Source: Actinomycetota bacterium (lineage in GTDB: Bacteria; Actinomycetota; Nitriliruptoria; Nitriliruptorales; JAHWKO01). From it: a stretch of 10,133 nucleotides of DNA. Both the position numbers and the translations under genes were made by a program. Position 1 is the first letter of the stretch. Each line of letters starts with the position of its first letter. Positions 1-6,462 of the stretch are shown here, piece by piece. Under the pieces are notes generated by a model. It was not told the origin of the DNA and searched no databases. It worked only from the letters and a program-made list of their open reading frames with translations. The stretch is taken from assembly GCA_019347855.1 (NCBI GenBank), contig JAHWKO010000082.1, forward strand, positions 1 to 10,133. The letters run 5' to 3'.

Positions 1-356
1 GAGGTGTAGGGGACGAACTTCTTGTCGATCCCGTGCTCGCCCCAGAGGTAGCCGTTGTCGGAGAGGAAGAAGGCGATCGTGTCGTCCAGCTCGCCCTGGC
101 GCTCGAGCGTGCGGAAGATCCGCTCGACGAGGTCGTCCACCGACAGGAGCGTCCGCAGCTGGTCGAGGCGCACACCCTTCACCTCGTCGAGGGAGACGTT
201 GCGGGCGCGGATGCGCACGTGCGGCGGTTTGTCCCTGCGGTCGCTCTCCCCGACGGCCGGGCTCGCGGTCGCGTCGGGGGCGGCGCCGCCGGGAACGGCG
301 GCCCGTCGGGCCCCAGCTCGAGGCGCCCGGGGCCGGCGCCGCGGCGCGGGGGTGCC
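1..356 (-). pseudogene. Sulfatase, C-terminal fragment (5' part missing, 3' part beyond the window edge)
   Basis: Read on the minus strand, this stretch encodes the late part of a type I sulfatase of the alkaline-phosphatase superfamily, enzymes that hydrolyse sulfate esters. The diagnostic segment is SDNGYLWGEHG, preceded by an amphipathic helix LLSVDDLVERIFRTLERQG and by RRDKPPHVR, which matches the 'SDKP-W/H-V' segment of secreted N-acetylglucosamine-6-sulfatase-like proteins. The D-N of SDNG supplies metal ligands in this family. The N-terminal half, including the C-x-P-x-R site matured to formylglycine, is absent. The reading frame opens directly after the TGA at 357-359 with no credible start codon or ribosome site. 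Its first residues (GTPAPR) may still be sulfatase, resembling the 'ATPAPR' of relatives. Residues between are Arg/Ala/Pro-rich and poorly conserved. The family call is firm; broken status is an inference from the missing front half. Confidence 0.72.
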
Positions 357-1340
357 TCAACAGTTGACATAGGCTCCGTAGTACGCGCTGGTCGCGACGC
401 GCTCGTAGCCGGGCAGGGGGAGGTTGTGGCGCACCTCGCTGGACTCGTCGGGCAGCGCCTGGGAGAAGACCGCGGCGCGCCCGTGCACGAGCACCGAGAC
501 GCCGCGCTCGTAGCGTCCGGTGCCGGCGGGATCGCTGCGCGCGACCACCCGATCGGGCGGCAGGTCGAGGATCCAGCGCACGTCGGGCACGAGCTTGTGG
601 GTCGGCGTGGTCAGCGGCCCGCATCCGGCATCGAGCCGACTCGCGACCGGCGGCGTCTCCAGCACCCGCTCGAGGCTGGCGTTCGACTGCGAGCGGAAGG
701 TGAGGTCGGCGTCGAACTCACTCAGGGCCAGGGTCCGGCTGACCGTGAAGGCACCTACTGCGACGACGAGGACGGCGGCGCCGATCGCCAGCAGGAGCAG
801 CCGCCCGGCGCTGGACTGGACCAGGCGTGCGGTGACGTCCGAGGTCCGCCCGCCGCCCGAACCGCCCGTTCCCATCGCGTAGGGCAGGGCCGTGGCGGCG
901 ACCGCCAGGTACACGAGGTCACCTCGAGGCGTGAAGCCGCGGTCGGCGAGGCGTCGGACGGCAACGGCCATCGATGCGGTGAGGTTCAGCATGTCGACGG
1001 CGCCCCGCCCCCACACCACCCCGTCCACGAGCTCGCCGCCGAAGGGGTCACGGTCCCAGCGCTGGGCATCCGCGGGGACCACGTCGGTGTGCCCCATGAG
1101 CATCAACGAGGGCGCGTCCCGGTCGGTGCCCTCGATGCGGGCGATCAGGCTCTGGCGGCCGGGGCGTGGCTCGTAGGTCTCGATCTCCAGCCCGGATCCC
1201 TCGAGGTAGGGGCGCAGGATGTCGACCGCCCGCGACTCCTGCCCGGACCCCTCGGTGCCGTCGTTGACGCAGCCCGCCTGGATCAACCGTTGGAGGAGGT
1301 CGGTCACCTCGTCGACCAGCCCGCCGTCGTCCGCGCTCAT
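357..1340 (-). CDS. Chimeric ORF: front half of an M20 metallopeptidase fused in frame to the C-terminal part of a membrane protein
   Basis: The 327-codon frame has two unrelated halves. Residues 1-148 are the start of an M20/ArgE/DapE/CPG2-type zinc peptidase: metal-binding MGHTDVVP (His84, Asp86) and the bridging-Asp segment GRGAVDM (Asp116) are present, and the match runs to DLVYLAVA. Here relatives continue with D-E-E, the catalytic glutamates. Instead the frame reads ATALPYAMG, a Gly-rich loop, one strong membrane helix (about residues 181-203) and a soluble tail of about 120 residues ending YYGAYVNC. This tail looks like the extracytoplasmic end of an actinobacterial GT-C-like or other polytopic membrane protein, a weak family guess. 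The join is near nucleotide 896. The M20 half lacks its catalytic base, remaining zinc ligands and lid domain, so peptidase activity is not expected. ATG at 1340 lies 10 bp after the acetyltransferase stop, suggesting co-transcription. It could be a genomic deletion/fusion or an assembly join. Confidence 0.7.
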   Translation of the reverse strand: MSADDGGLVDEVTDLLQRLIQAGCVNDGTEGSGQESRAVDILRPYLEGSGLEIETYEPRPGRQSLIARIEGTDRDAPSLMLMGHTDVVPADAQRWDRDPFGGELVDGVVWGRGAVDMLNLTASMAVAVRRLADRGFTPRGDLVYLAVAATALPYAMGTGGSGGGRTSDVTARLVQSSAGRLLLLAIGAAVLVVAVGAFTVSRTLALSEFDADLTFRSQSNASLERVLETPPVASRLDAGCGPLTTPTHKLVPDVRWILDLPPDRVVARSDPAGTGRYERGVSVLVHGRAAVFSQALPDESSEVRHNLPLPGYERVATSAYYGAYVNC

Positions 1341-1350
1341 GTGCGTCCCA

Positions 1351-2544
1351 TCAGAAGAAGTCGACCATCCAGGGGGCGGGGGACGCGAAGGCGCCTTCCA
1401 GCGCCCCGAGCGTCGGCTCGTCAGCCCCCTCGACCAGGCCGAGGCGCGCGAGGGTCCGTGCGGAGACCATGCCCGTGTACAGGGGGGCGAGCGCCCCGAT
1501 CGGGGCGCGGACGGTGCCGTCGCCCCCGCGCTCGGCGTGGCCCTGGCCGTCCCGGACCGTCAGGACCCACCGGCCGGCGTTCGCCGCGACCTGAGCATCC
1601 GCGACCTCTAGGTGCGCCTCCAGCTCAGCCCCAGCCGGCCAGCCGCGCGCCGCCAGCGCACCCGGCAGATCTACCAGCCGCGTCATCCACCGCCAGTCCT
1701 GCTCCACGTCCGTGTCCTGCTCGGCCAGCAGCAGGTACAGCGGCTCCTCGGGACCCCCGTGGAAGGCGACGTGTCCGGAGACGCCACGGTTCGATGCGAG
1801 CAGCCGCCAGAGCGCCAGCGTGGAGTCCCGGCCGACCGCGACCAGCTCGTCGAGCCCGAGCCCGTAGAACTCGTCCTCCCGGCCGCTGGTGTGGTGGTAG
1901 ACGACGTACCCCGTGACCTCGCCGTCACCATCGTGGGCGAGGTAGGCGTACGCGTGATCCCGGCTCGTCCACCAGGCCGCCCGTTCCCGGAACCAACGTT
2001 GGTCGCGGTCGACCCACCCGGGGTGGTCCCGGGCCACCCGGCCGTAGATCCCGGCGAACGTCTCGAGGTCCGGTGGCAGGTCCGCCTCCACGAGCTCGAC
2101 CGGCTCTGACGGTCTCGGGAGCCCGGCCAGCGAGCGCAGCGACACGGTCCGCCTCACCCGCGAACCGGCGACCTCCCAGCCGGAACGCCGGTACGGGGCG
2201 ATGGTCGCGGGGTACAGGGTGCTGATGACCTCGCCCCGCTCGCGCATCCGTCCGAGCTCGACCTCCAGCAGCTGCGTGGTGACCCGGGCGCCCCGGTGCT
2301 CCGGCGCGACGGTCACGCCCGCCAGGCCCCCCATCGGGACGGCACGTCGGCCGAACCACTGGCCGAGCTCGTGGGTGACGACTTTGCCCACCATGCGGCC
2401 GTCCTCGAACGACCCGAGCGATCGGTCAGGCTGGAAGATCTCGCCGAACCGCTCGCGCCGATCGTCCCCGAGGTTGAACGCCTGCCGACTCAGGTCCCAG
2501 GCGGCGTCGACGTCCTCGTCGGTGAGCTCACGGATCTCTTCCAC
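1351..2544 (-). CDS. Eis-like GNAT-family N-acetyltransferase
   Basis: A complete 397-residue protein, close to the roughly 400-residue length of Eis-type acetyltransferases, which move an acetyl group from acetyl-CoA to amines such as aminoglycosides or protein lysines. The N-terminal GNAT domain shows the acetyl-CoA loop VTVAPEHRGARVTTQLL (about residues 77-93), with the usual R-x-x-G-x-G/A pattern reduced to RGAR. It is followed by STLYPATIAPYRRSGWE (109-123), equivalent to the 'IY-R-GWE' segment containing the catalytic Tyr (Tyr118 here). A second GNAT-like half and a C-terminal SCP2-like region follow, ending APWMVDFF. In Mycobacterium tuberculosis Eis the C-terminal Phe carboxylate takes part in catalysis, and a terminal Phe is kept here. 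GTG at 2544 is chosen because homology begins there, the frame further upstream would overlap purM, and a TACTCT box lies 7 nt before it. The substrate is unknown; drug resistance should not be assumed. Confidence 0.88.
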   Translation of the reverse strand: MEEIRELTDEDVDAAWDLSRQAFNLGDDRRERFGEIFQPDRSLGSFEDGRMVGKVVTHELGQWFGRRAVPMGGLAGVTVAPEHRGARVTTQLLEVELGRMRERGEVISTLYPATIAPYRRSGWEVAGSRVRRTVSLRSLAGLPRPSEPVELVEADLPPDLETFAGIYGRVARDHPGWVDRDQRWFRERAAWWTSRDHAYAYLAHDGDGEVTGYVVYHHTSGREDEFYGLGLDELVAVGRDSTLALWRLLASNRGVSGHVAFHGGPEEPLYLLLAEQDTDVEQDWRWMTRLVDLPGALAARGWPAGAELEAHLEVADAQVAANAGRWVLTVRDGQGHAERGGDGTVRAPIGALAPLYTGMVSARTLARLGLVEGADEPTLGALEGAFASPAPWMVDFF

Positions 2545-2551
2545 GCCAGGC

Positions 2552-2557
2552 AGAGTA
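2552..2557 (-). promoter_or_regulatory. Probable -10 box for a leaderless acetyltransferase transcript
   Basis: On the minus strand TACTCT fits the TANNNT -10 consensus and ends 7 nt before the GTG at 2544. This is the spacing typical of actinobacterial leaderless genes, whose transcript starts at or next to the start codon. No clear Shine-Dalgarno sequence or good -35 hexamer is visible. The call rests on spacing and consensus only. Confidence 0.5.
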
Positions 2558-2577
2558 GGACCGCCCGATGTGCGACC

Positions 2578-3636
2578 ATGGCGACCCCGGACGAGGAGCC
2601 GACCATCGAGGAGCAGCCCGAGCCCCTGTCGTACGCGGACGCTGGCGTCGACCTGGACGCCGCCGACCGGTCCGTCGAGCAGCTGTCGGCGGTGCTCGAA
2701 CGCGCGCGGCGCCCCGAGGTGCGCGGCGGCATCGGCGGGTTCGGGGGTCTGTTCGCCTTCGACCGCGACGCCTACGAGGAGCCGCTGCTCGTCAGCAGCT
2801 CGGACGGCGTCGGCACGAAGGTGGAGCTCGCCCGCCAGCTCGACCTGCTCGAGACGGTGGGACAGGACCTCGTTGCCATGGTCGTGGACGACCTGGTGGT
2901 GACCGGCGCCGAGCCGCTGTTCTTCAACGATTACCTCGCGGTCGGCGAACTCGACCCCGAGCGGGTCACCCGCATCGTGACGGGCATCGCCGAGGGGTGC
3001 CGGCTGGCGAACTGCGCCCTCGTCGGAGGCGAGACCGCCGAGCACCCCGGTCTGCTCGAGCCCGATGCGTTCGACCTCGCGGGCTTCGGCGTCGGCGTCG
3101 TGGAGGAGGGAGCCCTCCTCGGCCCGCACCGGGTCGTCGACGGGGACGTGCTCGTGGCCATGGCCTCGTCCGGCCCGCACAGCAACGGCTACAGCCTGAT
3201 CCGCCGGATCGTGGACGGCATGGACCTATCCGAGCCCCACGACCTCGGACGGTCACTGGGCGAGGTCCTCCTGACCCCGACACGGATCTACGCCCCGGAC
3301 TGCCTCGCGCTGATCCGCTCGGTCGAGGTGCACGCGCTCTGCCACATCACGGGCGGCGGTCTCCCCGGGAACCTGCCCCGGATCCTCCCGGACGGGCTCG
3401 GTGCGGACGTCGACGAGGGCACCTGGGATCAGCCCCGGATCTTCGCGCGACTCCAGTCCTGGGGTCCGGTGGCCGAAGAAGAGATGTGGCGGACGTTCAA
3501 CATGGGCGTGGGCATGGTCGCCGTCGTTCCCGCCGAGGACGCGGAGGCGGCCGTCACCCTGTTGAACGAACGTGAGGTGCCGGCGTGGATCCTCGGGAGG
3601 GTCCGCCCCGGAGCGGGCGTGACGCGGACCGGCTGA
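2578..3636 (+). CDS. purM: Phosphoribosylformylglycinamidine cyclo-ligase (AIR synthetase)
   Basis: A 352-residue cytosolic enzyme of de novo purine synthesis that converts formylglycinamidine ribonucleotide plus ATP to aminoimidazole ribonucleotide. Length matches the family (about 345). Visible family segments are SYADAGVDLDAADRSVE (18-34), GGFGGLFAFD (53-62), the ATP/metal loop SSSDGVGTK (73-81), VVDDLVVTGAEPLFFNDY (102-119), LVGGETAEHPGLLEPDAFDL (148-167), SSGPHSNGYSLIR (197-209), HITGGGLPGNLPRILP (256-271) and the C-terminal FNMGVGMVAVV. Position 103-105 reads VDD rather than the commoner VND; as I recall this also occurs in other actinobacteria. ATG at 2578 is chosen because the N-terminal family match begins shortly after it and the divergent gene starts 33 bp upstream. 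No strong ribosome site is seen. purF, the usual upstream partner, is not in the window. The kinase gene begins 17 bp downstream and is probably co-transcribed. Confidence 0.97.
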   Translation: MATPDEEPTIEEQPEPLSYADAGVDLDAADRSVEQLSAVLERARRPEVRGGIGGFGGLFAFDRDAYEEPLLVSSSDGVGTKVELARQLDLLETVGQDLVAMVVDDLVVTGAEPLFFNDYLAVGELDPERVTRIVTGIAEGCRLANCALVGGETAEHPGLLEPDAFDLAGFGVGVVEEGALLGPHRVVDGDVLVAMASSGPHSNGYSLIRRIVDGMDLSEPHDLGRSLGEVLLTPTRIYAPDCLALIRSVEVHALCHITGGGLPGNLPRILPDGLGADVDEGTWDQPRIFARLQSWGPVAEEEMWRTFNMGVGMVAVVPAEDAEAAVTLLNEREVPAWILGRVRPGAGVTRTG

Positions 3637-3653
3637 CGGACGGAGACCGGGGC

Positions 3654-5252
3654 ATGAGCCAACGAGCCGGCGCGGCCGGAGCGCCGTCCGAGCCTGCCCG
3701 GATCCAGCGACTCAGCCGGGACCGGACCCCTTCGCTGGAGGCCGTCGAGCGCCGCCGCTGGCAGTTGTGGATCGTGGCGGGCATCTTCCTGATCGCGGTG
3801 TCGAGCGTGATCGTCCTGATCTTCGCCGAGGCCGGTCTGGCCGAGCTGCTGCCGGACAGCCCCGCGCTGCGGTGGAGCTTCCTCGGCCTGTCCTTCGCCT
3901 TCCTCCTGTACGTCGCGGACCAGGAGCGGACGCTGCGTCGCCTCACGCGCGCACTCGTCGACCAACAGGTGCTGACTACCGCTCTCGAGACGCGGATCCA
4001 GGACCTCACGACGCTCTCGAAGGTCGGCCGGGTCGTGAACTCGGTCCTCACCATGGATGAGGTCCTGCAGGTCATCCTCGACTCGGCCTTCGAGCTGACC
4101 CGCGCGCGCAACGGCTCGGTCATGCTGCGTGAGGGGGACCACCTGCGGGTCGCGGTGAGCAGCGGCGAGGACGCTGCCCCCGTCGGCTCGACCGCGCGCG
4201 CCGACCAGGGGCTGGCCGGTATCGCAGCGACCGAGCGTGAGCCGCTCCTGGTGGACGGCACCGTGACCGAGGGACAGATCCCGGGCGTGTCGACGCGACG
4301 GGACAAGCGGGGCACCGCGATCATCGCGCCGCTCATCGTCGCCGAGGAACCGCTCGGCGTGCTGTCGCTAGAGCGGAGCGCCGCCGCCCGCGCGTTCAGC
4401 GATCTCGACCTCCGGTCGATCGGGCTGTTCGCCGAGCACGCGGCGACCGCCGTCGCCAACGCCCAACGGTTCGAGCAGGAGCGCCACACGGCCGCTCGTC
4501 TGGCCGATGTGATCGAGATGCGCAGTGAGTTCGTCGCCACGATGGTCCACGACCTCAAGAGCCCACTGACCGCGATCATCGGGTTCGCGAACATGCTGCG
4601 CCGCCGCTGGGACCGGCTCCCGGAGGACAAGCGCGAGCTGGCGATGGAGAACATCGAGGAGCAGGGCAAGCGCTTGCTGTCGATGATCGAGGAGGTGCTG
4701 CGCAGCTCCAGCGTCGAGGCCGGAGCCGAGCTCCGACGCGAGCCGATCGACCTCGGTGAGCTGCTGGAACAGCTCTCCGACACCGTCGCTGCCGCGGCGC
4801 AGGGCCAGGAGGGCGTCGCGCGGGACATCGACGTCGAGGGCACGGACCGGCCGCTCGTGGTCTACGGCGACGAGGAGGCGCTGAAGCACGTGTTCTCGAA
4901 CCTGCTCGAGAACGCGGTCAAGTACTCCCCAGCCGCCACGCCGATCCGGGTCGAGCTGATCCGGGCGGGCGCCGAGGTGCACGTGCGGGTGCGTGACCAC
5001 GGCGAGGGGATCCTGGAGCGCGACCTCCCCTACGTCTTCGAGCGGTTCCGCCAGTCGGGCTCGGGCGGGCCCGGCGTCGGGCTCGGCCTGTACATCGTGA
5101 AGACGCTCGTGACCGCGCACGGGGGTCACGTGTCCGTGGACTCCAAGGAAGGCGTCGGTACGACCTTCGAGGTCGTCCTGCCGATCCGGTCCGAGACCCC
5201 CGTCGACACGACGGCGGCTCAGACGCCCGAGGCGGTCCCGCCCGGCAGGTAG
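3654..5252 (+). CDS. Membrane-bound sensor histidine kinase with GAF domain
   Basis: A 532-residue two-component sensor. Two membrane helices lie near residues 36-58 and 72-90 with only a short extracytoplasmic loop, then a coiled-coil linker (90-120). A GAF domain follows (about 121-272; LTTLSKVGRVVNSVLTMDEV at its start, APLIVAEEPLGVLSLE near its end). The HisKA dimerisation domain has phospho-acceptor His299 in MVHDLKSPLTAIIGF. The HATPase_c domain has its N-box at SNLLENAVKYSP (415-426), G1 box RDHGEGI (447-453), F-box VFERFRQ (461-467) and G2 box GGPGVGLGLYIVK (471-483). All core catalytic motifs are intact. The tiny external loop suggests sensing in the membrane or through the cytosolic GAF. 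ATG at 3654 follows a GGAG (3642-3645) at 8 nt. It starts 17 bp after purM, and no response regulator is encoded nearby, so its partner lies elsewhere. The last 34 bp overlap the convergent dehydrogenase gene. Confidence 0.95.
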   Translation: MSQRAGAAGAPSEPARIQRLSRDRTPSLEAVERRRWQLWIVAGIFLIAVSSVIVLIFAEAGLAELLPDSPALRWSFLGLSFAFLLYVADQERTLRRLTRALVDQQVLTTALETRIQDLTTLSKVGRVVNSVLTMDEVLQVILDSAFELTRARNGSVMLREGDHLRVAVSSGEDAAPVGSTARADQGLAGIAATEREPLLVDGTVTEGQIPGVSTRRDKRGTAIIAPLIVAEEPLGVLSLERSAAARAFSDLDLRSIGLFAEHAATAVANAQRFEQERHTAARLADVIEMRSEFVATMVHDLKSPLTAIIGFANMLRRRWDRLPEDKRELAMENIEEQGKRLLSMIEEVLRSSSVEAGAELRREPIDLGELLEQLSDTVAAAAQGQEGVARDIDVEGTDRPLVVYGDEEALKHVFSNLLENAVKYSPAATPIRVELIRAGAEVHVRVRDHGEGILERDLPYVFERFRQSGSGGPGVGLGLYIVKTLVTAHGGHVSVDSKEGVGTTFEVVLPIRSETPVDTTAAQTPEAVPPGR

Positions 5253-6310
5253 AACCGGCGGAGCCGACCGATGGCGGCGATCCGGCGCTCGGCGACCCGC
5301 TCGGCAGCGATCTCGGTCGTGACGTCGTGCTCGTCGGCCAGCGCGAAGATCTCGCGCAGCGTCGTCCCGATCCGCTCGGCCTTGCGCAGGGTCCGGTCGG
5401 GGGAGTAGCCGCCCTCCTCGAGCTCGTCCGAGACCTGGATCAGCCCACCGGCGTTCACCACGTAGTCCGGCGCGTACAGGATCCCCCGTTCCTGCAGCCG
5501 CGCTGCGTCCTCGACGTCCTCCAGTTGGTTGTTGGCCCCGCCGCACACGGCCTCGACGCTGAGACGCGGGATCGTCCGGTCGTTCACGACCGCGCCGAGC
5601 GCGTTGGGCGACAGGATGTCCGCGTCCACGTCGTAGATCTCGTCCGGGTCGACGACCTCCGCCCCGTACCGGCCAGTGACATCGTCCACCGCGTCCTCGT
5701 CGACGTCGGTGACCGTCAGCTTGGCCCCGGTCTCGGCGAGGTGTCCGACCAGTCGGGCTCCGACCTTGCCCAACCCTTGGACGGCGACGTGGCGTCCGGC
5801 CAGGCTCGGATCGCCCCACAGGTGGTCGGCGACCGCCTGCACCGAGATGAACACGCCCTGCGCGGTGGTGACCCCGCTGTCACCGGACCCGCCGTGGGCG
5901 ACGTCCTTGCCGGTCACCCAACGGGACTCCTCACCGACCACGACCATGTCGTCGGGGTACGTGCCGACGTCGCAGGCGGTGATGTACCTGCCGTTCAGGC
6001 TGGCGAGGCCGCGGCCGTAGGCGCGCAGGAGCGGCTCGGATTTGTCGGTCTCGGGGTCGCCGATGATGACCGCCTTGCCGCCGCCGAGGGACAGTCCGGC
6101 GCAGGCAGCCTTGTAGGTCATCGCGCGGCTCAGCCGGAGGGCATCGACGAGCGCGTCATCCTCGGTCGCGTAGGGGTAGAAGCGCGTGCCGCCCAGCGAC
6201 GGGCCCAGGGCCGTCGAGTGGATCGCCACGATGCAACGGAGGCCGGTCTCGTCATCGGACAGGAAGACCACCTGCTCGTGGCCCTCCATCAGGGAGAAGG
6301 GGCCGGACAT
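5219..6310 (-). CDS. Leucine/valine-type (branched-chain) amino-acid dehydrogenase
   Basis: A 363-residue member of the Glu/Leu/Phe/Val dehydrogenase family, normal in length for the leucine/valine branch. These cytosolic enzymes oxidatively deaminate branched-chain amino acids to 2-oxoacids with NAD+, feeding precursors to fatty-acid starters and catabolism. Seen are the substrate-binding segment ALGPSLGGTRFYPY (34-47), MTYKAACAGLSLGGGKAVI (64-82) with substrate Lys67 and catalytic Lys79, the TACDVGTYPDDM segment (111-122), the dinucleotide loop VQGLGKVGARLV (177-188), SPNALGAVV (234-242) and AVCGGANNQL (254-263). ATG at 6310 is chosen because AGGAG (6318-6322) precedes it by 7 nt; the open frame extends further but without homology. 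Substrate choice between Leu, Val and Phe cannot be read safely. Neighbourhood (purM, bldC) matches what I recall for Streptomyces vdh, so valine/leucine is favoured. It converges on the kinase gene with overlapping 3' ends and is divergent from the 268-residue protein gene. Confidence 0.93.
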   Translation of the reverse strand: MSGPFSLMEGHEQVVFLSDDETGLRCIVAIHSTALGPSLGGTRFYPYATEDDALVDALRLSRAMTYKAACAGLSLGGGKAVIIGDPETDKSEPLLRAYGRGLASLNGRYITACDVGTYPDDMVVVGEESRWVTGKDVAHGGSGDSGVTTAQGVFISVQAVADHLWGDPSLAGRHVAVQGLGKVGARLVGHLAETGAKLTVTDVDEDAVDDVTGRYGAEVVDPDEIYDVDADILSPNALGAVVNDRTIPRLSVEAVCGGANNQLEDVEDAARLQERGILYAPDYVVNAGGLIQVSDELEEGGYSPDRTLRKAERIGTTLREIFALADEHDVTTEIAAERVAERRIAAIGRLRRFYLPGGTASGV

Positions 6311-6462
6311 GTTCGCTCTCCTCTCCGGTGGGTCGCACCGGACGTGTGGCTCTCTCGGTGGATCGGCCAGCGGATCGCGCCGCCCGCTCCAAGTGCCCCG
6401 CGGCAGGTTCCGCCGCACAACACCACGATCGTAGGAGGCCCGTCCGCTACCTTGCCGTGACG
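6311..6462. promoter_or_regulatory. Divergent intergenic region between the dehydrogenase and the 268-residue protein gene
   Basis: This 152-bp gap must carry promoters for both flanking genes. On the plus strand TACCTT (6448-6453) fits a TANNNT -10 box and ends 9 nt before ATG 6463. With no Shine-Dalgarno sequence at a usable distance (AGGAGG at 6433-6438 is too far away), a leaderless or very short-leader transcript is plausible. The minus-strand side carries the dehydrogenase ribosome site. No convincing -35 elements or operator repeats were found. Confidence 0.4.

Noticed and set aside
179..370. 63-codon minus-strand ORF starting at ATG 370
   Set aside because: Pro/Arg-rich frame that shifts out of the sulfatase frame; the sulfatase motifs lie in a different frame.
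33..1916. A 627-codon plus-strand open frame across the chimeric region and the acetyltransferase
   Set aside because: It is antisense to recognised genes, has a low-complexity Arg/Pro/Gly-rich composition and no domain; long shadow frames are expected at this GC content.
2545..3180. N-terminal extension of the acetyltransferase to 609 residues
   Set aside because: The extra 212 residues lie antisense to purM and show no homology-like sequence; the family match begins at GTG 2544.
3554..4843. 429-codon minus-strand frame opposite the histidine kinase
   Set aside because: Ser/Arg-rich shadow of the kinase gene without motifs.
4368..5819. 483-codon minus-strand frame across the kinase end and the dehydrogenase
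   Set aside because: Overlaps two strongly supported genes and has biased Arg/Gly composition typical of an out-of-frame reading.
5327..6460. 377-codon plus-strand frame opposite the dehydrogenase
   Set aside because: Antisense shadow; the opposite strand has all family motifs of a Leu/Val dehydrogenase.
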